Shown: positions 11,601 to 23,125, counted from the first letter of the stretch. The stretch is DNA of 64,000 nt from Dromiciops gliroides (GCF_019393635.1 NC_057864.1:469634617-469698616); one strand, 5' to 3'. Numbers and translations: made by a program. Notes: generated by a model from the letters alone, not told the origin.

Positions 11601-12779
11601 TCTCGTGAATAAGAAATGGCTCAGAGTCTCTAAATAAATAAATAGTCATGTTTCTAGAGTGTGAAGATGAAGATGAACAAAGGCTTGGTACAACTGGCAC
11701 AAGAACATTATGATGCATCATGTGAAGAGAGAAATCACTATGCTTATGGGCAATATCAAGCTCTCACAAATCAGGAAGAGGGAAACCCCAAGACAATAAA
11801 GATAAACTGAAGAGAAATGCCCACATTGCAGGCATATGGGCATAAAAATAACAGATGCTCCGAGATGAACAAAAATAAGGTAGTGGGCTTATGGACAGAC
11901 ACTTCAAAGGCAATGAGTCCAGTGTCTCAACAACCCAAGAAAGGGCTCTCAGTGTCACTGCAGCCTGCTGCTTTAAGAGATCCGTTCGGTGTGCTGTGCT
12001 GGCCAAAAGGTTTACCATAGATCAATTACCATAAAGAGGTCAAACAACATCAATGCTTGGACACACCCATGGTGCATATACATCTGAAATCCATGTAGTC
12101 CAGAAGTAGTACATCATAAGAGAGAGAATGGAAAATAAAAAAAGTCTAGAGAAAGGCAGCTTAATAACAAGGGAGATGAAAGAGGCTAGGGAACGAGAAT
12201 ACTTCCTTATGAAAAGAAAAAATATGAAAGAAATTAGGAAGGATGTGTGTATGGGTAAATAGATTTTTTTCCCACAAAACTCTTGGAATACTCGATAACT
12301 AGAGGGCATCCAAGGGAGCTTGAAGGAGTTAGTTCTAGAACAAATAAATGGAAATATTAACTGACACTGAAAAGAGTCAAGTCATAAAACCCAGTTCCCT
12401 AAAAGAAGGGATAGACGGAAAACAAGCAAGCGCAAAGAACATTTAGATGAAATCATGGGAAATAACAGCTGTTTGGGGATCTCACCATGACCTCCCGAGG
12501 TTGAGATCTTGGAAGACCATGGGATCAAAGACTTAAAACTAGAAAGGATCCTTAGAGATCAATGAGGGCAAGCCCCCTATTTTATAGATGTGGGGAGGTT
12601 AGCCCCAAAGGTAAGAAGCAGAGTAAAAGGCTCATGTCCTTCCACAAGCTATTTCTCAATGTCCACTTATCTACCAAATGAATCCTATTTCTGATGCAGT
12701 GTAGAAATTCTTACTTTTCTTACACTGTTTCATTCCGCACTACTGCCTCCCAAGAGCATAATAAGTATATTATGAAGTG

Positions 12780-12920
12780 AAAGGCAGCAGAATGTGGACA
12801 GAGAAATAGTTGGGGGGGGGGGGCAATGCCAGACCCTCTTGGGTTTGAGCCTCACCTCTAACACAGACGGGCCATCTATGGGCAAGTAACTTACCTGGGT
12901 GTTCTCCTCTCTAAGACTGC
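12780..12920 (+). repeat. Degenerate MIR-type SINE with G run
   Basis: Weak sense MIR-like words (GGGTTTGAGCC, then GGGCAAGTAACTTACC) follow a 12-base G run at 12812-12823. Confidence is limited by divergence. Confidence 0.45.
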
Positions 12921-13954
12921 CCCCTTCTCCCAGCAACTTCACCCTAAAAGGTGACAAAGCTGAGCCCAGGACCTGATTGGCCCAGGGGGCTGAGGCTCAA
13001 ATGATACCTGCCTCAATGGTCTAAGATTCCAGGTTGTGAGCAGCTGCCAATCTTTATTAGTTAGAGGAAACTTTCTAACCAGGATGTCTGAAATCACAGC
13101 TCCAGGGCCAAACCAAAACAAGGCAAAACAAGGCAAATAAAAAACCACAATGTGGAAGAGTGATTCCGTGTCCAGTATGGTAGCAGATGTAGATTACAAC
13201 ACAAGGCCTGGCCTATAGAAATTCTAAGGAATTTACAACCTAATGAGCACAAAATCTGCAAGTATAACATAAGTTCATTTTTTAAACATGAACACAGAAA
13301 AGATATTCATTCAACAGGGACACACCAGCATTTCGGCTGAAGGGCTGGGAACCCCTATGAATGAGCTTTCTTATGTCCTGAAGTGACCACGAAGCCAGTG
13401 TGAACATGGCCAAAGACCATCAGGAAGCTGCTTCAACAGGGATGCAATCAAGACCGGGAGAGCTTTATCGACTTACAGGGCAAAACCAGCCTAATTCATG
13501 CTGCAGAGGGAGAGCTGAACCCTGGTGGATAATGGAATGTCCTAGAAGGACCTGATTTAATCTAAAATAACTTCATGTCAATCAGATTGGAAAGAAAACG
13601 ATCTCATATAAATTAGGAAAAAAAAAAAAGATTCCCAATTTATGGTATTAGAAAGATTTTCTCTGTCTTTGGAGAGGTTATCCTGGGCATCAGAGCCTGA
13701 AAATCCTTCTTTAGCCTAAACAGCTCTGAGTTTAGCTATATTCATATCAGATGTTGGCTGAGCTAATTCCAAGGTTTAACACTAACCATTCTTTAATGTG
13801 TTGTGAATTGTGGGCTCGTTTATTAATACAGCTCTGTTCAGTAAATCAGACCCTCCTTTTCATAGAACAATAAAAGCAGCGTTTTGGTTTTTTTCCCTGG
13901 CCCAACACACTGCATGCCAACAAACGGATTTCATACTACTGATTAAAAACTTAC

Positions 13955-14064
13955 CAAGTAACAGCTGTAGTATATAAAATATAAGTCCAAAAACACTGTT
14001 TGGCTGGTTTATTGCACTGTCCTTTCCAAAGATGGACCCCAAAAGACCAAATCCTTGACCCCAT
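13955..14064 (-). CDS. VKORC1L1: VKORC1L1 exon 2
   Basis: A 110-base exon encoding [15 protein letters not shown], then the [15 protein letters not shown] helix. It spans residues 64-101 of the assembled protein. It begins with the last base of an arginine codon and ends with the first base of a glycine codon, exactly matching the phases of exons 1 and 3. The acceptor is a T-rich tract plus ACAG and the donor is GTAAGT. The INQPNSVFG segment is strongly conserved across VKOR proteins and lies in the ER-lumenal loop next to membrane helix 2. Confidence 0.97.
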
Positions 14065-14273
14065 CTGTAAAAGAAAGAACATCAGGAATACTACATTTGA
14101 ATCTCCACATACTTTTAACCTAAAATAATCCCCAAACACACTATCCAGTTCAAAAACATCAATCACATTCTCTGGTCAAAAACGTTCATTCCCTAACTAT
14201 TTTAAAAATAATCATTTGTCCATATTAGGAAAATAACTTTTAAAGCTTTGTACCAAACAAATCAGTACAGTAT

Positions 14274-14338
14274 TTTTTTTTTTTAGTGAGGCAATTGGGG
14301 TTAAGTGACTTGCCCAGGGTCACACAGCTAGTAAGTGA
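14274..14338 (-). repeat. 5'-truncated WSINE1-type SINE
   Basis: Only the 3' part is present: oligo-T, the GAGGCAATTGGGG word, and the core up to CACAGCTAGTAAGTG, with no tRNA-like head. A perfect 15-base duplication AATCAGTACAGTATT lies at 14259-14273 and 14339-14353. It is therefore a genuine truncated insertion, not a later deletion. Confidence 0.9.
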
Positions 14339-14714
14339 AATCAGTACAGTATTAAAGTGGAAGCACCGGTTTAGATCTAGTCTTGAAAATTAATACAATT
14401 AATAATGCCAATCTGTGGACCCACCCTGGACAGTCCCACTTGACCACACTGATTTCTAGAATTCTGATACCAACTTCAGCATCTCTTGCCTTCTTACTGC
14501 AGGCCCAAAGTCACTTCTTGATAGGGATGTCGTTTTCATTATGAACATTGTTATTAATAAGATATTTTCTCCAGTTAAGCTAACCAACACCATCCACAGT
14601 TGTATGCTGCAAACTGACAAACGGGTCAGACACAAGGCATTTGTGGTTCTGAGCTTATAAGACACTTCCTCTTTTTGTTAGTGTCAACATGAAGCATATT
14701 AGAACCCAGGAAAG

Positions 14715-15060
14715 GCAGTGCTGTGTAATAGTTAGCATGCTGGATTTGGGAGCCAGACCACATGCCTCTAAGGATTACTAGTTGTATGACTCTGGACAAA
14801 TCATTGTAACCTCTTTGAGCCTCAAGTTTTCTTTTTTTTTCTTTTTTTTTTTTTTGCAGGGCAATGGGGGTTAAGTGACTTGTCCAGGGTCACACAGCTA
14901 GTAGGTGTCAAGTGTCTGAGGCTGGATTTGAACTCAGGTACTCCTGAATCCAGGGCCGGTGCTTTATCCACTGCGCCACCTAGCCGCCCCAGCCTCAAGT
15001 TTTCTCATCTGAAAAATAAGGCGATTATAGTCCTAGGTCCTAGTTCTAAATCTATGATCC
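14715..15060 (+). repeat. MIR split by a young SINE
   Basis: Sense MIR-like sequence (AGTTGTATGACTCTGG, then AACCTCTTTGAGCCTCA) runs to 14832 and resumes after 14991 with TCATCTGAAAAATAAGG. The young SINE at 14833-14990 sits inside it. The two parts read continuously across one copy of the target duplication. Confidence 0.8.
14833..14990 (-). repeat. WSINE1-type CORE-SINE inside a MIR
   Basis: Complete antisense copy. The duplication AGCCTCAAGTTTTCT at 14818-14832 and 14991-15005 is perfect and consists of MIR sequence, which shows the order of insertion. Confidence 0.93.
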
Positions 15061-15431
15061 CTTTCCAAAGAAAAGCCGCACAGACACTTCTGGAAACTTG
15101 TTCCCAAGGAACAAAACATAAAAGACTCTACTTGGTTTTTTTAAGTGAAATTTTAAAAGACCAAAACTGCATAAATTCATCATTCACCCAGACGTTCATC
15201 TTTTGTTTGTTGGACAGTCGAAAGACTATTTGAAGACCCAATTTAAAGTTTTCAATAGGATTAAAAACACACAGAGCTCCTGACATAATTACCCCCAAAA
15301 CAGCAATAAATAAAATTTTCAATAGTCTCCCATTTTACAAGAAAAGAGGGATGCTAAATTTTTGATCTACACAACCTGACCTGAAACCGGATCTAACATG
15401 ATTCCATTTTTTATTTTTAAAAATAATTTTC

Positions 15432-15582
15432 GGGGCAGCTAGGTGGCGCAGTGGATAGAGTGCCGGCTCTGGAGTCGGGAGTACCTGGGTTCAGATCCGG
15501 CCTCAGACACTTAACATTTACTGGCTGTGTGGCCCTGGGCAAGTCACTTGACCCCAATTGCCTCACTAAAAAAAAAAAAAAA
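15432..15582 (+). repeat. WSINE1-type CORE-SINE
   Basis: Sense copy with complete head and core, a CCCCAATTGCCTCACTA end and a long A tail. Confidence 0.9.
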
Positions 15583-16344
15583 ATTTCAAACTCTAAAATG
15601 ATTTTGAATAAAAGGACTAACTGTAACCCTCTTTGTGAAAATCAATTGGAAAAGAGTATAAATCAGTAACCAAACACTTTAAAAACCTAAGATTTGATGT
15701 AAAAAATAGGTGAGAATGTGTTGTACCAGAAGCAGCCCAGAATTTGGAGTCAGAGGACCAGAGAGAGTATCTGTATTATGTTACTGATTACTTTCGGATC
15801 TTGAGTTTCTCCATATATAAAATAACATAACAAAAGCAGATCACTCGATCAAACAACCAGCAAGAAGGGATCTATTGGCTCTTCTGTGTCACACATTGGG
15901 GAAACAAATATAAAAAAGGGACAGGATTTGCCCTAAAGGAGATGAAGGCTCTCCCAGGCCTGTTCCACCCTCTTTCTTTGCAAATGTGATGGTGTTGGGA
16001 GTCAGCCCTGATCCCGACCTGACAGACTGACAGTTGGTCCACAGGCTTTTCTTAGGAAGTCCCATTTTAGGACCTGCAAGTTGATCTTCCTTCCACACAG
16101 GCAATCTCATGCCAATCCAGCACTGCCAGCCTTCGGCCCTCCCAAGGGTAATGGAAAACAGCTAGGGAGGCTTCCAAGAAGCACTGAGGGGACAGACGAT
16201 GCTTACTACATGCTAGGAGCTCTTCTCTAAAGCAGGCAAGGGCACTCAGAAAGAGGATTATTTCTGAATTTGTTGAAAACATGGCACCAAGAGTTACTGT
16301 CCCCCATAAGGAATACACGAGAAATTATTTCTTTAATGTAATTA

Positions 16345-16480
16345 TTGAGAGGCAGACTGATATAATGACTAGAGAGCCAGCAAGTCCTGGATTCCAGTAC
16401 CCCTCTGACACATACTGGCTGTAAGACCTTGGGCAAGTCACTGAACCTTATCAATGCTTTGGGAAATCCCAGCTGTAAGT
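16345..16480 (+). repeat. MIR
   Basis: Sense MIR words: TGACTAGAGAGCCAG, ACTGGCTGTAAGACCTTGG, GCAAGTCACTGAACC. Confidence 0.75.
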
Positions 16481-16659
16481 TGCTGAGAAGATGCAACTGC
16501 ATTACTAGAGGGAGTCTCTTCATCTGGGAATTCCTCAAGACACTAAAAGCAAATATCTAGGGCCTATCCCTAATGTAACCTGTGTATCTAGATCCACATA
16601 GTGCACAAACACTAAGTAGCCTTTGTGAACCAGAATAAGCTGAAATGATAACTTAGAAA

Positions 16660-16930
16660 TTCTTTTTACATTTTCTTTAAAAGGAGGTGGACCACAGTGA
16701 CAGCAATGTTGTTTGATGAAGGACGGTGAATGACTTAGCTCTTCTCAACAATACAATGACCCAAGAGAATCCCAAAGGGCTCATGATGAAGCAGACTGTC
16801 CAACCCCAAAGAGAGAAGTGATATTGACTGAACACAGACTGAAGCAGGCTCTTTTTCACTTTCTTTTTCTCCTTTTATTTGAGTCTTATACAAAACTTTA
16901 AAAAAAAAGCACTCGGGCATACTTCAGTTT
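16660..16930 (+). repeat. 5'-truncated L1, 3' UTR end
   Basis: Matches the marsupial L1 3' end as I know it: a GATGAAGGACGGTGAATGAC word, CAATACAATGACCC, CTCATGATGAAGC, GAACACAGACTGAAGC and the CACTTTCTTTTTC end. The body of the element is missing. Confidence 0.7.
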
Positions 16931-17166
16931 CTGACTATTGAATACCATTTGGGCCACTGCATTTTGGTACCCAAAGTTCAACTTTTTTCAAAAGCCCTTC
17001 CCTGTACATTAGCTCACGACCTTAATAACAATCTTGGGAGAAAAGCGGAGCAGGCCTTATGTTGTCCACTTTACGTACGGGAAAACAAAACCGTTTAGAG
17101 ACTTGACCTAGGTCTCACTGGAACCGGCGATTGGAATCTGGGTCTCCTAATCCTGTGGCACACTAT

Positions 17167-17465
17167 AAGGGAGAGAAGGAGGGGTGGAGGAAAAAAGGAA
17201 GAAAAGAGAAGAGAAAGGGGGAAGATGGGAAGAAAGAGGGAGAGAAAGGAGAAGAAATGGGGGGAAAGGTGAGGAGGGAGGGGAAGAGCAGGAAGGCCTC
17301 CCTGAGAGAAAGAAGGGGAGAAATAAGAGGGAAAAAGGAGGGGGAGAAGAGGAGGAGGGGGAAGGCAAAAGCAAGGAGGAGAGAGGAAGTGGGGGAAGAG
17401 AGGAGGAGGGCAAGAAGGCCAGGCTTCTCTGAGAGAAAGAGAGACACAGAGAGATATGGGGAGAG
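17167..17465 (+). repeat. Polypurine (GA/GGGA) tract
   Basis: About 300 bases almost wholly A and G on the + strand, in irregular GGGAGAAAG-like units. It is low complexity, and the Lys/Glu/Arg-rich (+) and Ser/Pro/Leu-rich (-) frames through it are not genes. Confidence 0.9.
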
Positions 17466-17554
17466 AGATGGGGGCAGTGGGGCTGGGCTGGTGATATCCC
17501 TCCCTCCACTAAGGCAGATCAGCCAGCACCATCCCTACCACTTCCCATCTTGAA

Positions 17555-17660
17555 GAGTTGCTTTAGAGCACTCAAAGGTTAACTCACTTGCCCAGGCAAG
17601 ACTTGAACCCAGGGCTTCTTGGCTTTCAGACACACGCTCTTACTGATTAGGATAAACCGG
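17555..17660 (-). repeat. MIR fragment
   Basis: Antisense MIR words including AGGTTAACTCACTTGCCC and GACTTGAACCCAGG. Confidence 0.6.
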
Positions 17661-18280
17661 TTCTTTTAACCATCACCTTGGTACAAAAGGTCCTAAGAAT
17701 CCTGGCAATCGCAACCAAGTGAAGTCCATCACTCACATTTCTTACAAGGTGGAAAAGAGGGGAGAATTATCCTGCAGAGGACAGAACTAGGTTCCATGGC
17801 AGGGACGGAGCAAAACTCAAGGAGTAACTTCCTAACTCTCAGCTGCCCCAAAGCGGTGTGGGCACCAAGGAGGTAAAAATAACCCTCCTAATAATAGCTA
17901 CTATTTGCAAAGCCCTTGACATACATACCTCAGTGGAGCCTCATAACACCACTTGGGGTAAGGGGTAGTCTTGTCCCCACTTTAGAGATAAGAAAGCTGA
18001 GGCTCCCAGAGGCGCCGTGGCTTTCCCGTGGGATTGAGTCAGGCCCAAGTTCGTCTGATTGCAAGTGTCCAAGGTCAGCGCACTGGCCATGCTATCTAGA
18101 GGGTTCCTCCCCTCTACCCATGATCCCACTGCAAGTCCTTTATTCCCACCCCAGATAGTGGAGTTGTCAGTTATGTTAAAGAAGACATGCCTTAGAAAGG
18201 GGCCAACCTGAAGGACCTTTAAGGTTTAAGGGTAGGATTCTATGAAATACATTAAATTTTAATGCATTCAAACCAGATTT

Positions 18281-18433
18281 GGGGCAGCTAGGTGGCGCAG
18301 TGGATAGAACACCAGCCCTGGAGTCAGGAGGACCTGAGTTCAAATCCAGCCTCAGACACTTGACACTTACTAGCTGTATGACCCTGGGCAAGTCACTTAA
18401 CCCCAATTGCCTCACCAAAAAAACCAAACAAAC
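18281..18433 (+). repeat. WSINE1-type SINE, left member of tandem duplication
   Basis: Sense copy with diagnostic bases GGTGGCGCAG, GGATAGAAC, CTGGAGTCAGG, TGTATGACC and a tail CTCACCAAAAAAACCAAAC. Its target duplication AACCAGATTT lies at 18271-18280 and 18435-18444. It is the left parent of the recombinant SINE at 18693. Confidence 0.93.
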
Positions 18434-18692
18434 CAACCAGATTTACTCATTTGATTAAATATGATGCTATAATCAAAGCTGTGTAAAGCAGATTTTCATA
18501 AATCCCATTTTCAGTGAACAAAGGAGAAGTTTGTAGCTTAACCTAATGTAACTCAACAGTAAATGTTCCACAGAAAAAAGTTCACACACCCCCCCCCCAG
18601 GCAATTGGATCAGTTTTTTAAAACAGGGGAGTGGAGGTAGCAGGGGTCAGTGGGGATCAGTACATAGATATCTAAAGATAGTATCCACCAGA
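18434..18692 (+). repeat. Tandem duplication, unique spacer copy 1
   Basis: Non-SINE spacer containing a 10-base C run, nearly identical to 18848-19100. Differences seen are the length of the C run, GGGGATCAG versus GGGGAACTG, and CCAGAGGG versus CCAGGGGG. The offset between copies is about 410 bases. Confidence 0.95.
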
Positions 18693-18847
18693 GGGCAGCT
18701 AGGTGGTGCAGTGGATAAAGCACCAGCCCTGGACTCAGGAGGACCTGAGTTCAAATCCAGCCTCAGACACTTGACACTTACTAGCTGTATGACCCTGGGC
18801 AAGTCACTTAACCCCAATTGCCTCACCAAAAAAACCAAACAAACCAA
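18693..18847 (+). repeat. Recombinant WSINE1-type SINE at duplication junction
   Basis: Its 5' half carries the diagnostic bases of the right SINE (GGTGGTGCAG, GGATAAAGC, CTGGACTCAGG). Its 3' half carries those of the left SINE (TGTATGACC, CCCCAATTGCCTCACC, the AAACCAAAC tail). The switch lies between about 18735 and 18788, where the two parents are identical. Confidence 0.93.
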
Positions 18848-19100
18848 CCAGATTTACTCATTTGATTAAATATGATGCTATAATCAAAGCTGTGTAAAGC
18901 AGATTTTCATAAATCCCATTTTCAGTGAACAAAGGAGAAGTTTGTAGCTTAACCTAATGTAACTCAACAGTAAATGTTCCACAGAAAAAAGTTCACACAC
19001 CCCCCCCAGGCAATTGGATCAGTTTTTTAAAACAGGGGAGTGGAGGTAGCAGGGGTCAGTGGGGAACTGTACATAGATATCTAAAGATAGTATCCACCAG
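18848..19100 (+). repeat. Tandem duplication, unique spacer copy 2
   Basis: Second copy of the spacer at 18434-18692, with an 8-base C run instead of 10 and only a handful of substitutions. The low divergence points to a recent event. Confidence 0.95.
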
Positions 19101-19262
19101 GGGGCAGCTAGGTGGTGCAGTGGATAAAGCACCAGCCCTGGACTCAGGAGGACCTGAGTTCAAATCCAGCCTCAGACACTTGACACTTACTAGCTGTGTT
19201 ACCCTGGGCAAGTCACTTAACCCTCATTGCCCCGCCAAAAACAAACAACAACAACAAAAAAA
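19101..19262 (+). repeat. WSINE1-type SINE, right member of tandem duplication
   Basis: Sense copy of the other subfamily, ending CCCTCATTGCCCCGCC plus an A-rich tail. Its own target duplication GATAGTATCCACCAG lies at 19086-19100 and 19264-19278. The same word, preserved at 18677 before the central SINE, supports the recombination model. Confidence 0.93.
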
Positions 19263-20266
19263 GGATAGTATCCACCAGGGCAGACAGATATTCATTTCAT
19301 TTCAATACAAGCTGAATCAACCAGATGACAACCAGGGGAGGGGGGGGGGAAGCATTTGTTCATCTTTCACCTTAACTGGATCTTCCTCCAGCAATTTGAG
19401 TTGGCAATCAAAAACATGCAACACTTTCCCAGGGGAATGAAGTAAGACATTTTTGAGCGATTTCTACACTGCCCCCCTTTCTGCCAGCTTCTTTAGCCAG
19501 GCCTACAACCAAAGGGGAAAGAAGTCTTGCTGGTTCTACTGGGAATGGGGACAATTTTTTAAAACATGCACCTCATCTCCCTCTTAACAGGAAAAGTCAA
19601 AGCTCAATTATTGGCTGTATTATACTTTTATGTTCTCAGAAAAATAATTCACTCCATTTTAATGATGCCTTTTGTTTTCACAGTACATTCATTTCCAAAT
19701 ATATCCTTCCTCCCCTTCTACCCAGAAATGCATTTCTTTTAAGAGATTTAAAAAGAGAAAAGCAGTTTAGCAAAATTAACCAACAAATTGATCATGTCTG
19801 ACCGTAAAAGAACTATTCCACACCCATAGTCCCCCACCTCTGCAATGAGAGGAAGGAGACTCACTTCTTCAGTACTTCTCTGAGGTCAGGTCTGGCCATG
19901 AAAATTACACAATATTCCATTACATTCTTCTGGTCTTTCCATTTATATTGCTGTAGTTGTCATATGTAGTCTCCCTGGTTCTGCTTACTTTATTCTCAGT
20001 GAATCTGTAAGCATCTTCCACGCTTCTCTGAATTCTTCAGTCACCAGCCATTCTTACAGTACAATTCTATTCCATCATGGGTGTGCACCACAATCTGTTT
20101 AGCCACTCCCACCCCCCAACAATGGGCATCTATCTACTCTGTGTCAGTACTTTGCTACCACAAAAAGTGCCTCAATCTATATTTCTATATATCCTATAGG
20201 ACTCTTTTCTCTCTGTCTTTGACCTTTCAGGGCTGTAGAATTCCCATATTTTGCAGAGGGACAATA

Positions 20267-20828
20267 TGAAGGCCTGGCCCAACAAATCAAAGGTCCCTTA
20301 GGGTAAACATCGTTTTACCTGATTGGCTATGCAAACGGGCCTTCCTGAAAACAAGCAAAGCACAAACCACACAGGCTTCTCCTGAGACACATGGGAATTT
20401 ATGGTCCATCTGGAGACATCATTATCTGCTGTCTCAGCTCCCCAACACTCCTGAGCCTTTGGGCTTACACTTCCTTATCTTCAAAGATTCCCTGAGACTT
20501 CCTATTACACTGTTTGCTTTCAAGGTTTGAACTGTTAGGCTGATCTGCACTGTACAAACAGAATTAAAGGTATCCTGCTGGAAACCAAGAACCAGGGAGT
20601 TAATCAGTCCAGACCTGACTGGCTTATTAATAAAGATAACAAACTTAATGGTCCAGGGACCGTACAACAACCCCTTCTCAACTGCTTAAATACTCCCCTT
20701 CCAAATCCCGGGTCTCTCATGCAATGCATGGAAGCGAGTTACTGATCAGAATAAAAACAGATGCTTGTCTTTAAAACTGTGCCTCATTCTGTTTCTGGTT
20801 TTTGTGGGAGATAGTTAAGTTTTTGACA
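20267..20828 (+). mobile_element. Probable solo LTR of an endogenous retrovirus
   Basis: About 562 bases beginning TGAAGG and ending TTTTGACA (TG...CA termini). A TTAAATA TATA-like box lies near 20686 and AATAAA at 20750, followed by a T-rich R/U5-like end. It interrupts an L1 fragment. No internal retroviral coding sequence is adjacent, so a solo LTR is inferred. A clean 4-6 base target duplication is not visible (flanks CAATA and GGGCA), so the exact ends or identity could be wrong. Confidence 0.5.
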
Positions 20829-20879
20829 GGGCACATATGCCCAAGCAGTGGGATGCCTGGGTCAAAAGGTATGACTCTT

Positions 20880-21007
20880 GTATAGAGCACCGGCCCTGGA
20901 TTCAGGAGGACCTGAGTTCAAATCCAGCCTCAGACACTTAACACTTACTAGCTGTGTGACCCTGGGCAAGTCACTTAACCCCAATTGCCTCACTTAAAAA
21001 ACAAAAA
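20880..21007 (+). repeat. 5'-truncated WSINE1-type SINE
   Basis: Starts at TATAGAGCACCGG, so the first ~25 bases of the head are missing; the core and A-rich tail are intact. The target duplication AAAGGTATGACTCTT occurs on both sides (around 20865 and 21010). Confidence 0.9.
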
Positions 21008-21284
21008 CAAAAGGTATGACTCTTTTGGTCACTTTTTTCCCTAAAGCATAATGCCACCCTTATTTGCCAAACATTCTTAAAAGATGAACCATTTCAAACG
21101 GACTGAAGATGAATAGCACCAATACCCAAAAAGCTGTAACGGAGATTTCAGCAACCTAAAAAAACCTCTTTGCACCTTAAATTTTGGCTTTACCGGCCCT
21201 TATGTCAGTAAAAAAGCCTAAATGTGAGACTGTAGCAAAAATTGTGTTTCCTCTAAACATGTTTAAATATTCAAACAAACCTCA

Positions 21285-21790
21285 GGACTGGGCACAATAC
21301 AATAAACACGCATTTATTAAGCACCTGTTATTTGTCGGTCACAGGTGCAATGCTAAGCACTGGGGACAGAGACCAAAATGAATGTGCCCCTGTCCTCAAG
21401 GCCCCTCAGCTTACATTTTACAGGAGAGAGACAACCCACAAGCAAAATCAATACAATGATCTGGAAAGAGCATTAGCGACTGGAAAATCTGCAAAGGTCT
21501 CTGGAAGGGCTAGGACTTAAGCTGAGTCCAAAGAGATGGAGGTGAGGAGAGAGGGCAGTCTACGTGCAGGACAGCCAGGACAAAGTCCCAGAGGTACAAG
21601 ATGGAAGGTCGTGTGTGGAGAACAGCAGGGAGGCCCACTTGGCTGAGGCAGAAGAGTGCAAGAGGGGGAGAAATAGGGAATGGGCTTAGAAAGACAATCC
21701 ACAGTCAGATGGTAAAGGGCTTTAAATGCCAAACAGAAAAGAGCCACTGGAGTTTCTAGAAAAAGGAAATGACACCACCAGTCTTGGGCC
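21285..21790 (-). repeat. L2 3' end
   Basis: Antisense L2: CATTTATTAAGCACCTG, then AATGCTAAGCACTGGGG, then CCTCAAGG and a purine-rich region whose complement resembles the L2 reverse-transcriptase C-terminus (complement of CCACTGGAGTTTCTAG). Decayed. Confidence 0.65.
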
Positions 21791-22948
21791 TTGGCAGTGT
21801 CCCTTCTGAAGCTCTGTGGAAGATGGATTGGAAAGGGAAGAGGCTGGAGGAAGGGAGGGCTCTGTGAGAGTCACAGGAAAGGGGAAGGGGTGGGGGTCTG
21901 GCGCATGGCCACTGACTGGCCCTGGGGGCTGAGGAAGCATGGAGGGTCAATGATAGTCAGTGACAGTGAGGTGTTCCCTTCCTCCTCTGGAGGTGATAAT
22001 TACATGTGAGAAAGAAGGCCTACCACATCACACACACACAGACTTTCTAGGCCACACAGTTTATCCTTGAGGCAATAGGGAGCCCCTGGAGTTGACTTAC
22101 TAATGAATGATAAGTGAGGCCTCAGCTTTCTTTGCAGCTCAAGACACATTTTGCCTCCACATTCAGATAAAAGTCCCAAACCTTTTTTTCCCACCACATA
22201 ACCTCTTGCCTGTTTTGCATATACAAGTAATTTTTCAATTAAAAGTTGCTATAAACTTTATAAACTCAACAAAAGGGGTGGGGGGGTGTGACTAAAATCC
22301 CCAATATGGCCAGGTCCTAATTAGTACAAGCAATGAATCTCCTGAACTTGTCACATATGTTCAAAGTTATAATAATGTAACATATGGTAACTGCATGCAG
22401 CCCAATGGAAATATGTGGTGGGAATTTGGAAAAATACAACTACTCTGAAAGATTCCCTCTTTTTGCACCAATCAGGAATGACCGGTAATCTAAAAACATT
22501 CTTTTCAAAGAAAAATATATAAACCTTAAGAAAAAAGAAATAACAACTTATTTAGACTGCAATTTCTTCCAATATCTTTTTGGTGTAATTAGAAAGTAGT
22601 TTCTGTTGCCTTAAAAAATAGTTATTGTCAATATGCATATTCTTCTTCTTCTAATTCTACTTTCTGTGCTGTTCATCTCTGCCTATGTTTCCATGTTTCT
22701 TTGTATTCTTTCTCTGTGGAAATGGAGTAAGAGACTTGGGTTAAAATTCTAGCGATATCAGTTGTGACATTTGGGGAACTCATCTGACCTCATAGTTGGC
22801 AATACCTGCTTTACAGAGTTGTTAGAAGGATTGCTCTCTGCCAATGTGTAACTCCAAAACACTGGATTTTTATATGATTGTCATTTCAATAGGACCTGTT
22901 ACATTGATATGTGTTTTCTCACAAGTTCTTCAGCTACTGTAATTCAAA

Positions 22949-23058
22949 ATTTTTTTTTTTTTGCAGGGCAATGGGGGTTAAGTCTGAGGCTGGATTTGAA
23001 CTCAGGTACTCCTGAATCCAGGGCCGGTGCTTTATCCACTGTGCCACCTAGCTGCCCC
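22949..23058 (-). repeat. Internally deleted WSINE1-type SINE
   Basis: Antisense copy in which GGGTTAAGT is followed directly by CTGAGGCTGG. The central core (GACTTGCCC through GTAAGTGTC) is missing. The target duplication CTGTAATTCAA is retained on both sides. The AAGT/AGTGTCTG words at the joint suggest deletion across short repeats. Confidence 0.88.
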
Positions 23059-23125
23059 CTGTAATTCAATTTTGAAACCTGAATTTAAGCCTTTCTATTT
23101 TTCCTTGTTAAATTTAATCTTATTG

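Larger units (their letters stand above)
9366..13954 (-). other. VKORC1L1: VKORC1L1 intron 2
   Basis: About 4.6 kb between exons 2 and 3, with GTAAG donor and CAG acceptor. It begins with a short GA repeat next to exon 3, carries two young SINEs (9506-9649 and 9921-10067), and MIR-like pieces near 10535-10620, 11405-11600 and 12780-12920. I recognise nothing in 12,100-12,700 or 13,000-13,950. Confidence 0.9.
19640..21060 (-). repeat. L1 3' fragment, interrupted by an LTR and a SINE
   Basis: Antisense L1 3' region (words such as CAATATTCCATTACATTC, ATTCTATTCCATCATGGG, CAACAATGGGCATC). It breaks at about 20262-20830 where a probable solo LTR sits, resumes with GCCCAAGCAGTGGGATGCC, and is broken again by the SINE at 20880-21007. 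Confidence 0.65.

Noticed and set aside
17131..17553. Lys/Glu/Arg-rich 140-codon frame and its antisense partners
   Set aside because: Produced by the polypurine tract; no start context or conservation evidence.
18281..19278. Regularly spaced repeats that could be read as a repeat array such as CRISPR
   Set aside because: Only three 150-bp SINEs with duplicated, near-identical spacers; explained by recombination in a mammalian genome.
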